Source: Acidimicrobiia bacterium (lineage in GTDB: Bacteria > Actinomycetota > Acidimicrobiia > Spongiisociales > UBA5794). Taken from it: a stretch of 64,000 bases of DNA. The translations under genes were made by a program, and so were the position numbers. Numbering within the stretch: the stretch's first letter is position 1; every line of letters begins with the position of its first letter. The notes below the pieces were generated by a model. It was not told where the DNA came from. It saw only the letters and a program-made list of their open reading frames with translations, and searched no databases. Of this stretch, positions 41,574 through 50,142 are shown one piece after another. The stretch lies in assembly GCA_041393965.1 (NCBI GenBank), contig JAWKJB010000002.1, positions 62,001 to 126,000 of the forward strand. The letters are read 5' to 3'.

Positions 41574-44500
41574 GCCGAGCTCCCGTTCACCGTTGTGAGG
41601 CCACCCATGATGTAGCGCTGCATCACCGCGTCCTCACCGCCAGGGCTCTCGCCGGTGGTCCCCGGCGCCCACGGACCCACACCGCCGAGTCCTCCCGATT
41701 CCGCTTTCTGGATGCGCACGAGCGTCTCTTTGGGTGTCGTGTTGATGGCGTGGTTGTCGACATCGAAACCGAAGACGAACCCCATCGCTGCTGCCTTCTT
41801 GTGGAACAGGCTGTCGGTCTGGTGCATCGGTGGTGCCCAGCCCCGCGTGATGCTCTGCTGGGAGCCGTGCCGGAAGCTCGCCTGGTAGCCGTTGGGGGAC
41901 AGCGCCCGGCCGTCGGCACGCTCCTTTTGTGCCCTCACGGTGAGTGGGGTCGCCATGTAGAACGCATGCTTGAGCATCGTGACACCCGCCGGGTACGCGT
42001 GGTTGTACGAGACACGCGCCATCAGGCGAGCGACCTCGGCGAACTCGGCGTCGTCCTGCCAGCCCTTGAACGGCCGGTCGGCGGGGTTCGCATCGACCCA
42101 GACATAGTCGCCGTTGTCGATGCCGAGCCTTCTCGCGTCGTCGGGGTTCATGTGAAGCTGGGTATCGCCGACGCCGGGGAGTCGTTGATCCTCGCGATAC
42201 GGGTCGGAGAAGTTCGAGTTCCAGATCCAATGCCAGTCGGTGACGGCCCACGACGAGTGGACCGAATGGCGTGACTTCGGGGTCAGGCACAGGAATTCGT
42301 AGCCGTCCACATACAACGGGTTCGTGGTCGCCTTGACCTCACTCCACGGCATCATCACATTGCGGACCTGGCGACGGTCTGCATCGATATCGTCGAGCGG
42401 AATGCCGTAGTCCTGCGGCCGTAGGAACGGGCTCGTCGACACGATCACATTCGGCAGATACGGGGTCGCTTCGACCGCCTCGCGATGCACGATGAGGTTC
42501 TCGCCGTACTCGATCGCTTCTGGCGTGTCGACATATGCGTTCATCCGGCCCGTGTCCGTGAAGAACGGCTCAGCATCGAGGATCTGCTCGTAGAACGGGA
42601 TCCTCGGAAGGGTCCGGTACTGCATGAGCGCGCCACCGGGCTCCCCGTAGGTGCCACCCATCACATCTTCGACCGTGTAGCCGTCGGTGGTGAACGAGGC
42701 ATCCAGGACCCGGTTGAGGTACACCTCGGGCCTGCCTTCGGTGGCGAACTTGAAGTAGTCAGAGAACCGTTGCTCACCCGTGTGCGCAGCAAGGGCCTCG
42801 GCGATCCCTGCGAACACGGCCACATCGTCCCGACTGTCGTACAGCGGATCGATGCCACCATGCCACATCTGCAGGAACGGATTCGAACAGGACCCGGCCA
42901 TCTCCACGGTCTCGAACTCGAGCCAGCTGTTGACCGGCAGGATCACATCGGCATACTCGGCCGAGGCCGTCCATTCGATCTGCTGGTCGACGATCATGTC
43001 GACCTTCGGGTTGACATTGTGGACGAGTTCGTAGGCCCACTTCGCCTGGTTGATGAGGTTGGCGTTGTTGTACCAAAGCACCTTGGTCGGGGTGGGGAGG
43101 TGGCTCGTTCCCGTGAAGACCCTGCGGCCCCCAGACGGTGTATCGACCACGAGCGGGCGGTCACCGTATCCCCAGTATGCGGTCTCCTCGCCGTGGATCG
43201 TGTGGCGCTGCGTCTCGGGGGTGTACACGGCGTTCTCGTCGAGCAGCGGGTTGAACGGATCCTCGTTCACATAGCCGCCCACGCCCGGGCCATACCAGGG
43301 GGCGGCGTGGAAGATCCCGCCCTTGTAGTTGCCTGCCCAGGTGCTCACGCCCGCACCCGGCTTGCCGACATTGCCGGTCAGCATCGCAACCATGTACACC
43401 GCCCGGTTGTGGAGCGTCGCATGGAAGTAGTGGTTGATGCCCTCGCCGACATGGATCCCGACAGGCTTGATCGTTGCGATGTCCGTGATGAGGCGTTCGA
43501 CGAGATCCCTCGGGGCGCCCGTGATATCGACGACGGTGTCGAGGTCGTAGTCCTTGAGATGTTCACGGTACATGGTGAGCCCGGTGGCGACCTCAACCGT
43601 CGACCCGTCGGCAAGGGTGAGCTCACCGCGGAAGTCGAGCATCGGGTCGATACCCGCAGCCGTCATCGTGTCTCCGATGTCCTCGCGGGTGATCGCGACG
43701 GGTGCACCGCCGGACGACATCACGACCCGATCACCGGTCTGTTCGTACTGTTCGGCTGTCATGCCGTGGACGGTGAAGCTCACCGCGTTCGATGCAAGCT
43801 GTGGTGTGTACCCCGCGAACAGCTCGTCGGCACGGAGCCGCTGGAGCGTGTCGAGACGAACGAGGAGGGGGAAGTCGGTGAAGCGCTTGACGAAGTCGGT
43901 GTCGTACAGGTTTCGGTCGATGAGTTCCTTCGCGATTCCGAGGAACAGCGCCGTGTCCGACAGGCCTGCCCGCACGGGGATCCAGTAGTCGGCCTTGGAT
44001 GCCTGGGGTCCGTACTCGGGGACGATGGACACGACCTTGCCACCGCGTTCGATGATCTCCTGAAAGAAATGGCTCTCGGGCATCTTATTCTCGACGAGGT
44101 TCTTGCCGACCTGGATGAGCAGCCTCGAGTTGCGAAGGTCTGAGAAGTCGGTCTCGGAGGTTTGGAGGCCGTGCACGAACGGAAACCCGGGGGCCTGGTC
44201 GCCGCGCCATGTGTACTCGGACCAGTCCCTTGCACCCATCGCCTCGTCCGGCTCGACGCCGCGCACTTTCGCGTCGAGAAGCGACAACATGTTCGCGAAT
44301 CGGAACAACCCGAACTTCCCTGCGACGCCGTGGATCGGAAGGGACGAGCCGAACTTCATGGTTCGGACTCCAGACTCCTCCCAGAACTCGAGCATCTCGG
44401 GTTCGTACCCGTCGGCTTCGATCAGCCGGCGGTGACCTTCTTCGCCCGAGTAGGTCTCTGCGATCGCTTCGAGGCCCCGGGCGACATAGTCGTCGATCTC

Positions 44501-45040
44501 GGCGGTATCCATGGGAATGAACTCATCCTGGGAGCGCTGATCGAACTTGTAGGTGGTGCGCAACTCCGGGTTGTCCGAAAGCGATGGGAACCCGTCGTCC
44601 GCCCACTGCTTCCAACCGGCACGCAGCATCGGTGTGCGGAGCCGGTACGGCCCGTACACGCGCCGGTGGACCGTGTACCCCTTGAGGCAGCCCCTGGGGT
44701 TCCACGCCACCGACGAGGTGTTGCCCTGGGGATCGCCGTACTTGTTGCCGTCGTAGTTCTGCTCGATGCGGATGACGATGCCGTTACGCACGAATGCCCG
44801 CAGGCGGCACATGTGGGTGTCGTTGGGGGCACAGATGAAGGTGAACGAATCGTCGTAGGCGTACTGATCGCGGTAGATGGATTCCCATTCCCGGTTGGGG
44901 TAGAAGACGAGCGGGTTGTCGATCCCCGGGGCCGCCTGGAAGAAGGTCATGGCCTTGTCGAATCCCTGCGCCGCAACATAGGTACCGGCCGCTGCGATCG
45001 CCGAGCCCTTGAGGAACGTGCGTCTTGTTACTTTCTTCAC
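41570..45040 (-). CDS. Tat-exported type II DMSO-reductase-family catalytic subunit (hydrocarbon/sulfide dehydrogenase-like)
   Basis: 1156 aa molybdopterin subunit. The GTG at 45040 behind GGAGGG gives a twin-arginine signal (TRRTFLKGSAIAAAG). The FS0 motif reads Cys70-x3-Asp74-x3-Cys78-x39-Cys118, with Asp where a Cys is usual and Cys where type II enzymes normally have His. NPRGCLKGYTVHRRVYGP follows, as in EbdA-like proteins, and WRGDQAPGFPFVHG contains the likely Asp ligand to Mo. Relatives include ethylbenzene, p-cymene, steroid C25 and dimethylsulfide dehydrogenases and (per)chlorate/selenate/nitrate reductases. The adjacent SDR alcohol dehydrogenase favours anaerobic hydroxylation of a hydrocarbon side chain, but the substrate is not proved. 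Confidence 0.85.
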   Translation of the reverse strand: MKKVTRRTFLKGSAIAAAGTYVAAQGFDKAMTFFQAAPGIDNPLVFYPNREWESIYRDQYAYDDSFTFICAPNDTHMCRLRAFVRNGIVIRIEQNYDGNKYGDPQGNTSSVAWNPRGCLKGYTVHRRVYGPYRLRTPMLRAGWKQWADDGFPSLSDNPELRTTYKFDQRSQDEFIPMDTAEIDDYVARGLEAIAETYSGEEGHRRLIEADGYEPEMLEFWEESGVRTMKFGSSLPIHGVAGKFGLFRFANMLSLLDAKVRGVEPDEAMGARDWSEYTWRGDQAPGFPFVHGLQTSETDFSDLRNSRLLIQVGKNLVENKMPESHFFQEIIERGGKVVSIVPEYGPQASKADYWIPVRAGLSDTALFLGIAKELIDRNLYDTDFVKRFTDFPLLVRLDTLQRLRADELFAGYTPQLASNAVSFTVHGMTAEQYEQTGDRVVMSSGGAPVAITREDIGDTMTAAGIDPMLDFRGELTLADGSTVEVATGLTMYREHLKDYDLDTVVDITGAPRDLVERLITDIATIKPVGIHVGEGINHYFHATLHNRAVYMVAMLTGNVGKPGAGVSTWAGNYKGGIFHAAPWYGPGVGGYVNEDPFNPLLDENAVYTPETQRHTIHGEETAYWGYGDRPLVVDTPSGGRRVFTGTSHLPTPTKVLWYNNANLINQAKWAYELVHNVNPKVDMIVDQQIEWTASAEYADVILPVNSWLEFETVEMAGSCSNPFLQMWHGGIDPLYDSRDDVAVFAGIAEALAAHTGEQRFSDYFKFATEGRPEVYLNRVLDASFTTDGYTVEDVMGGTYGEPGGALMQYRTLPRIPFYEQILDAEPFFTDTGRMNAYVDTPEAIEYGENLIVHREAVEATPYLPNVIVSTSPFLRPQDYGIPLDDIDADRRQVRNVMMPWSEVKATTNPLYVDGYEFLCLTPKSRHSVHSSWAVTDWHWIWNSNFSDPYREDQRLPGVGDTQLHMNPDDARRLGIDNGDYVWVDANPADRPFKGWQDDAEFAEVARLMARVSYNHAYPAGVTMLKHAFYMATPLTVRAQKERADGRALSPNGYQASFRHGSQQSITRGWAPPMHQTDSLFHKKAAAMGFVFGFDVDNHAINTTPKETLVRIQKAESGGLGGVGPWAPGTTGESPGGEDAVMQRYIMGGLTTVNGSSA

Positions 45041-45110
45041 ATGCCCTCCGTATTTGCGTCGGCAGCCTAACACAGTTTGTGAGTTCATATACACTCAACT
45101 AATGAATCTT

Positions 45111-45243
45111 CCAGATTCCAGATGTCAGAGGCCAGATGCCAGATGCCAGAGGCCAGATGCCAGAATTCAGATGTCAGATGTCAGATTTCAGATTTCAGAT
45201 TTCAGATGTCAGAACTCAGATTCCAGATATCAGATGTCAGAGG
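45111..45243. repeat. Degenerate heptad repeats (CAGATNT/C) upstream of the Mo-dehydrogenase
   Basis: About 130 bp composed almost entirely of units such as CAGATGT, CAGATGC, CAGATTT and CAGAGGC at 7- to 8-bp spacing, in the divergent region between the alpha subunit and the SDR. No open frame of note runs through it. There are no spacers, so it is not a CRISPR. Heptad arrays of other sequence occur at 55377 and 61414. Confidence 0.85.
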
Positions 45244-45304
45244 CGGGTTTCAGGGGTTGGGTGGTTCCTAGCCTTGGGGCGGCACATCGAGACAGGAGGT
45301 TGGG

Positions 45305-46105
45305 GTGACTGATTGGGGACCCTTCTCACTTGCAGGCAAGAACGCGATCGTCACCGGTGGCGGTGCCGGCATCGGATGGGCATGTGTGGAACGCATGGTC
45401 ACCGCTGGGGCGTCAATCGTGCTTGCCGACCTCGACCCTGACCAGGCTGCTGGCAAGGTCGCAGGGCTCGATCGTCCCGACGCGGTTTCAGCGATCGCCG
45501 TCGATGTCACCAACTCCGACGCCGGTCGAACGCTCGTGGATCACTGCGTTTCGAAGTTCGGAAAGGTTGACATCCTCGTCAACAACGCGGGCATCTATCC
45601 GATGGTTCCGATGCTCGAGATCGACGAGGCGTTGTTCCGCAAGGTGATCGATGTGAACCTCGTGGGTCTCGCGTTCATCTCGAAGGCGGTTGCGGAGCAC
45701 ATGATCGAAGCCGGAGGCGGCGGAAGGATCATCAACATGGCGTCGATCGATGGGCTCCATCCTTCCATGGTGGGCCTCGCTGCGTACGATGCATCCAAAG
45801 GCGGTGTCGTGATGTTCACACGGAACCTCGCGCTCGAACTGGCTCCGCACGGGATCGCCGTGAACGCGATTGCGCCAGGTGGGATCACCACCGAGGGCAC
45901 CGAGGCGTCCCGGACGGCCCCAGAGGGGATGACGGTCGAAGAGATGGAGGCACTTGCGGCCCAGATGCTCGCTGCGAAGGTTCCGATGGGCAGGATGGGG
46001 GAGCCGCATGAGATCGCAAACGCCGTCGTGTTCCTCGCCTCGGAGGCTGCGAGCTACATGACGGGTGAAGTCGTCGTCATTGACGGAGGCACACTCCTCA
46101 CATAG
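45305..46105 (+). CDS. SDR-family alcohol dehydrogenase (1-phenylethanol dehydrogenase-like)
   Basis: 266 aa classical SDR starting at a GTG behind a perfect AGGAGG. Motifs: TGGGAGIGWACVERMVTAG (cofactor), NNAGIYPMVPMLEIDEALF, Ser in INMASIDGL, catalytic Tyr-Lys in YDASKGGVVMF, and the C-terminal GEVVVIDGGTLLT. The NAGIYP text resembles (S)-1-phenylethanol dehydrogenase, which oxidises the product of ethylbenzene dehydrogenase. It is divergent from the Mo-dehydrogenase operon, the arrangement expected for an enzyme taking its alcohol product. General SDRs are similar, so substrate identity is tentative. Confidence 0.82.
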   Translation: MTDWGPFSLAGKNAIVTGGGAGIGWACVERMVTAGASIVLADLDPDQAAGKVAGLDRPDAVSAIAVDVTNSDAGRTLVDHCVSKFGKVDILVNNAGIYPMVPMLEIDEALFRKVIDVNLVGLAFISKAVAEHMIEAGGGGRIINMASIDGLHPSMVGLAAYDASKGGVVMFTRNLALELAPHGIAVNAIAPGGITTEGTEASRTAPEGMTVEEMEALAAQMLAAKVPMGRMGEPHEIANAVVFLASEAASYMTGEVVVIDGGTLLT

Positions 46106-46216
46106 TTCACATAGTGGTCACCGGGTCACGACCGTCTCGCATTCGTGTGAGCAGATGGCTGTGCTGGATCGATCCGCTCCGATAGCATCGGGCCGACCTT
46201 GCGACCCCGGAGCAGC

Positions 46217-46969
46217 ATGGACAAGGCAGCGCATCACCCGTGGACGGTCTTTGACGACGACCCTCGCCATGTGGATCGCTTCGGGATGCTGCTGCTGCTT
46301 GCGATCGCTGCGGCCATCACCTTGTCCCTCGTGGATCTGCGATCCGAGCCGGGAGACCTTGCCGCAGAGGTCGGCGTCCTCGCGGTGTCGGTCTTCGTCG
46401 GGGGAACCCTCGTCGTCGGCCTGCGGTCATCCGGGGTTGCGAAACGCTGGCGCGTCCTTGCAGAGACCCTGATCGGTATCGGGATCGCCGTATCGGTCGT
46501 GGTGTTCGTCATCAATGTCGCTGGCGGTACTGCCGATCGATCCTTGGTGCATGGGCGACTCTCCGTTGTGTGGGTCGCGGTCGCTGCCCTCGTTCCCGTC
46601 GTGGTGATTCGCAGACTTGCCCGGCACCGGATCGTGACGCGGGCGACGCTGTTGGGGGCAGTTGCCGCCTACATCCTCATCTCGCTGACTTTCTGTTTCA
46701 TCTTCCTCTCCGTCGATTCGTATTGGGGGCCCTTCTTCGTGTCCGGGGTCGAGCCGACGCCATCATTCATGTACTTCAGCCTGGTGACGATCTCGACCCT
46801 CGGCTACGGCGACCTGTCCGCCGCGAGCCACTTCGGTCAGTTGGTGGCCGCGCTCGAAGCGGTGCTCGGGCAGGTGTACCTCGTGACGATCGTCGCGATG
46901 ATCGTGTCAGGCTTCGTCTCGCAACGCCGGCACGACGCAGCCACCGGGGAGCACCCGAACCGCGAGTAG
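46217..46969 (+). CDS. Two-pore-type potassium channel family membrane protein
   Basis: 250 aa with about six hydrophobic segments, ending in a pore region FSLVTISTLGYGDLSAASHF whose selectivity filter TLGYGD is a slightly altered TVGYGD. One further hydrophobic segment (VYLVTIVAMIVSG) follows and then a short cytoplasmic tail. No RCK/TrkA domain is attached. ATG 46217 is chosen; an in-frame TTG at 46199 is the alternative. It likely conducts K+ or related monovalent ions. No evident link with the catabolic genes. Confidence 0.82.
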   Translation: MDKAAHHPWTVFDDDPRHVDRFGMLLLLAIAAAITLSLVDLRSEPGDLAAEVGVLAVSVFVGGTLVVGLRSSGVAKRWRVLAETLIGIGIAVSVVVFVINVAGGTADRSLVHGRLSVVWVAVAALVPVVVIRRLARHRIVTRATLLGAVAAYILISLTFCFIFLSVDSYWGPFFVSGVEPTPSFMYFSLVTISTLGYGDLSAASHFGQLVAALEAVLGQVYLVTIVAMIVSGFVSQRRHDAATGEHPNRE

Positions 46970-47111
46970 CCGCCCCGAAGTCGGTCCCCGCTGGCTGAGA
47001 GATGTGCCATTCCCAATCTCAGCGCTTTGGAATCCGCTGCGCCGGTCGGTACAGTCCCGACCCAGGAACGGATCGGGCGCGCCAGTGTCGGCACGCAGGC
47101 AGGTGGAGCCA

Positions 47112-50111
47112 GTGGCACGGATCATCATGCTGGGGGGCATCATCGGGACGATCCTGATGACGATGTGGACCCTTCGGACCGCGAAACGCCCCACCCGGAT
47201 CCGGAACGGCTTCGACATCGCCAAGCTGGTGATCACCGCGGGCGTGATCGTCTTCATGGGAGTCATCGTCGGGGTCCAGACACCGCTTGCGCTCGCGGTT
47301 GGGGCAAGCATGGTGGGACTCGTCGTCGGGCTCCTCCAGGGCCGCAACCTCACCGTCGAATTTCGGGACAACAAGGTGTACGCCGTCCGCACCATGGTCG
47401 GGATCGCCGTATGGGCTGCCGGACTCGTTGCGATGCAAAGTGCAGGGATCATCAACCGGACCGGTGTGTTTCGGGTCGGTCAGGGCATCGCGCTGTTCGG
47501 GGCGTTCGTGACCCTCGGGCTGATCTTCGGGCGATCGGGACCCATCAGAGTCGCCCGAACCGGTGCCACCGCGAAGGCAGCGGCCGTCGCTGCCGTGCTC
47601 ATCCCGGTCGTTGTGTTCGGCTCGATGCTCGGTGGTTCGGCGCTCGCCCAGACGGACAGCGATCTTTGCGACTTCACACCGTCCGACGGCTACTGGGGAC
47701 AATCACCCGATGGTGTCCGATTCGACATGCAGGTGCTCGGCATCGTCTCGTTCGATCCGAACCCCCAGGGCGCGACCGCCGCATGTTCGAACACCCACCA
47801 ATTCAACTGGGGCGACTACCTCGCCGTCGGCGTGTACTTGATGCCGGACCCCGCAACGGCCCAGGCCGAAGTCGCTCGGATCACCCAGGAAGCCCAAGGC
47901 GTCGCGAACGAGGTGGGAACGCTCGCAGGGACAGGCGCCGCCGCCGTGCTCGACCCCGACATTGTGAGGATCAGCTTCGACTACGCCGAACTCTGGATCA
48001 CCGATGTGGGGCCATACCTCGCGTTCGCCAAGACCGACCGGTACGGTCAGGGCGCCCAGCTCGAGGAGACCGAAACCGTGATGACGGAGCGGTTCGGTGA
48101 GGTCTTGTCGAATCTCGGGTCCGGGCCGGCTCCGCCGCCGACGACCACCCCCGGAACGACACAGCCACCGGACACGCCCGGCACGACCTCTGGGGACTCC
48201 ACCGACGGGACCACGACGACGCTCGATGTCGACGCCATCGGTCAACCGTTTCCCGATGACGACGATCCGCTCGGGTGGCTCACTGAAGGGGACATCAACA
48301 CCGATGAGGGCGCCGCGGCAGCGGTTGCTGCTGTTGCGGCGGCCGTCGCGGTCGGGCTCGTCACGCTCGCAGAGGGCCAGCAGACCCTTGCGGATCTCTT
48401 CGACCGGCCACCCCAGACGCCTGGCAGCGGTGGACTCGTCGACGAGTATGGCGATCCGCTCGTCCCGAGAGAGGACGGCCTGTACCCGTGGGACGACGGG
48501 ACGACGGTGCGGTGGGTGCCCGAAGCCGAGGCAATCGAGCTGATCGATCGCGCCCGCCAAGCCCGCGCCCGCAACGCCGCCGAAGAGCTTGCACGGCTTG
48601 ACCGACACCGGGTGAGAGCTGAACAGGACTGGGCGACATACACGGAGGACTTCCGCGAACGGATGGCCGACGCGAGGGCGCGCCTCGAGCGCGAGCGGGC
48701 CGAGCGCGCCGCACGCATGGCACGCGCCGAACGGCTCCGAGATGTGATCGAGGACCGTGCGGGGGATCCCGTGTACGACCGAATGCTCGACCGGCTCGAA
48801 CGCGACCCTGCCCCTTCCGATGAGGACTTCTGGCGGATGCGCACCGTCCTCGCCACGACGATCAACGACGAGGCAGCGATCGACAAGCTCGGCGACGCGG
48901 GGGTCGTCCGGATGACCGTCGAGGGCATGCAAGAGGATGCCGCGTGGCTTGCCGAACAGGTGGGAACCGCAGCGGCGGGGCCCTTCGGGGGTGCGATCGC
49001 CGGATGGGCCGTGAGGAACCCGGAGATGCCGGTACGCATCGCGATCGCGTGGGCAACCGGGGGAGCGTCCGAGGTGATCCTCGCGCCGATCGATGTGTAC
49101 CGGACCCTCGAGGCCGCTGCGGACCAGAAGATGGCGGACTCGAACCGGGACCTCACCGCTGGTGAGATCACCTGGGAGGTGGGGAAGGCCGTCTTCACCG
49201 AGTACATCACGGGGAAGATCGGTCGCGCATTCGGCGGGAAAGCCCCCGAAGACCTGCCACGGATCAACCGCCTGCAGCGCACCTACATGCCAGAGGTCGG
49301 CCTTCCCCCACCCAACCTCGCCCTTCGCAAGCTCAACCCCGGCGATGTGATCCCTCCCCGCCTGCTGAACCAGGCCGGCTACACCGCCGACCACCTGGAA
49401 CGCCTCGCCGACTTCTCGCGGCGACGGAATGTGGTCGTCGCGTCGCGGACGACCAATCCGTATTCGCTGCGCCACCTGCAAGCAGGCGACGCGATCCCCA
49501 AGCCCCTCAGCGTCAAGTCCAAGACCATCGGGGACCTCGACACCTACCTCGGGGCGAACCCCAAGCACCGGGGCACGGTCGGGCTGTTCGAACCAAAGAT
49601 GCCCGACACTTCCAACATGAGCGACGAGCTCGCCGAAGCGGTCGCGAGTCGATACTCGCAACGCCTTGCCGAATTCAAAAAGGCGGGCGACATCCCGATT
49701 GGGCGGAGCGCCGCGGCAGAATCCGGGAGTTCGATCTACCGGGAGGGAGGCAGGGTCTTCGACACCAAGACCGGGAAACCCTTCGCCGGAGACATGGACA
49801 TGGTGTACATGAAGGACGCGACAACCGGCGAGATCATCACCGGGCAGCGCCTCGCCGACCTGTCCGCCGAAGCCCAAGACCTCGGGCTTGCGGAACACGG
49901 TGTCGAGATGAACGCGGTCCAAGACATCTTGAAGGCCAAGGGCCTCCAGCCGGGCGATCCGGGGTTCCGGAGGGCGTTCGACGAGGCCATGGAGCTCCGC
50001 AACAACCTCGAAGGCGCCACGGTCCACGGAGGCGAGATCGTCGTAGAGATGGGTACCGGCGGCCGCCTGTCCATGGGCCCCTCCCAAACCGAACTGATGG
50101 GCATGTACTGA
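47112..50111 (+). CDS. Membrane-anchored polymorphic-toxin-like protein with a nucleotidyl-cyclase-like C-terminus
   Basis: 999 aa from the GTG at 47112 (AGGTGGAG upstream; ATG 47004 is an alternative). Residues 1-185 contain about five transmembrane segments ending in GSMLGGSALAQ. Next comes an extracytoplasmic domain with two Cys (SDLCDFTPSDGYWG and ATAACSNTHQF), a Thr/Pro/Gly linker (335-375), and an Arg/Glu/Ala-rich coiled coil (about 480-560). The last 250 residues carry spaced features like edema factor/CyaA/ExoY cyclases: VVASRTTNPYSLRHLQAG, Lys797 and Lys804 in IPKPLSVKSK (same 7-residue spacing as the ATP-binding lysines), Asp894-x-Asp896 in GDMDMVYM, and His929-G-x-Glu932 in EHGVEMN. 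A secreted or surface-presented toxin is inferred; activity is untested. Confidence 0.6.
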   Translation: MARIIMLGGIIGTILMTMWTLRTAKRPTRIRNGFDIAKLVITAGVIVFMGVIVGVQTPLALAVGASMVGLVVGLLQGRNLTVEFRDNKVYAVRTMVGIAVWAAGLVAMQSAGIINRTGVFRVGQGIALFGAFVTLGLIFGRSGPIRVARTGATAKAAAVAAVLIPVVVFGSMLGGSALAQTDSDLCDFTPSDGYWGQSPDGVRFDMQVLGIVSFDPNPQGATAACSNTHQFNWGDYLAVGVYLMPDPATAQAEVARITQEAQGVANEVGTLAGTGAAAVLDPDIVRISFDYAELWITDVGPYLAFAKTDRYGQGAQLEETETVMTERFGEVLSNLGSGPAPPPTTTPGTTQPPDTPGTTSGDSTDGTTTTLDVDAIGQPFPDDDDPLGWLTEGDINTDEGAAAAVAAVAAAVAVGLVTLAEGQQTLADLFDRPPQTPGSGGLVDEYGDPLVPREDGLYPWDDGTTVRWVPEAEAIELIDRARQARARNAAEELARLDRHRVRAEQDWATYTEDFRERMADARARLERERAERAARMARAERLRDVIEDRAGDPVYDRMLDRLERDPAPSDEDFWRMRTVLATTINDEAAIDKLGDAGVVRMTVEGMQEDAAWLAEQVGTAAAGPFGGAIAGWAVRNPEMPVRIAIAWATGGASEVILAPIDVYRTLEAAADQKMADSNRDLTAGEITWEVGKAVFTEYITGKIGRAFGGKAPEDLPRINRLQRTYMPEVGLPPPNLALRKLNPGDVIPPRLLNQAGYTADHLERLADFSRRRNVVVASRTTNPYSLRHLQAGDAIPKPLSVKSKTIGDLDTYLGANPKHRGTVGLFEPKMPDTSNMSDELAEAVASRYSQRLAEFKKAGDIPIGRSAAAESGSSIYREGGRVFDTKTGKPFAGDMDMVYMKDATTGEIITGQRLADLSAEAQDLGLAEHGVEMNAVQDILKAKGLQPGDPGFRRAFDEAMELRNNLEGATVHGGEIVVEMGTGGRLSMGPSQTELMGMY

Positions 50112-50142
50112 TGGTCCGCTACGAGATCAAGAGGAGACTGCG

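Noticed and set aside
45111..45243. Possible CRISPR array
   Set aside because: Repeats are 7-8 bp, degenerate and contiguous, with no spacers and no cas genes.
47703..50087. 794-codon minus-strand frame opposite the toxin-like gene
   Set aside because: No family motifs and composition typical of an antisense frame; the plus-strand frame has membrane segments, ribosome site and motifs.
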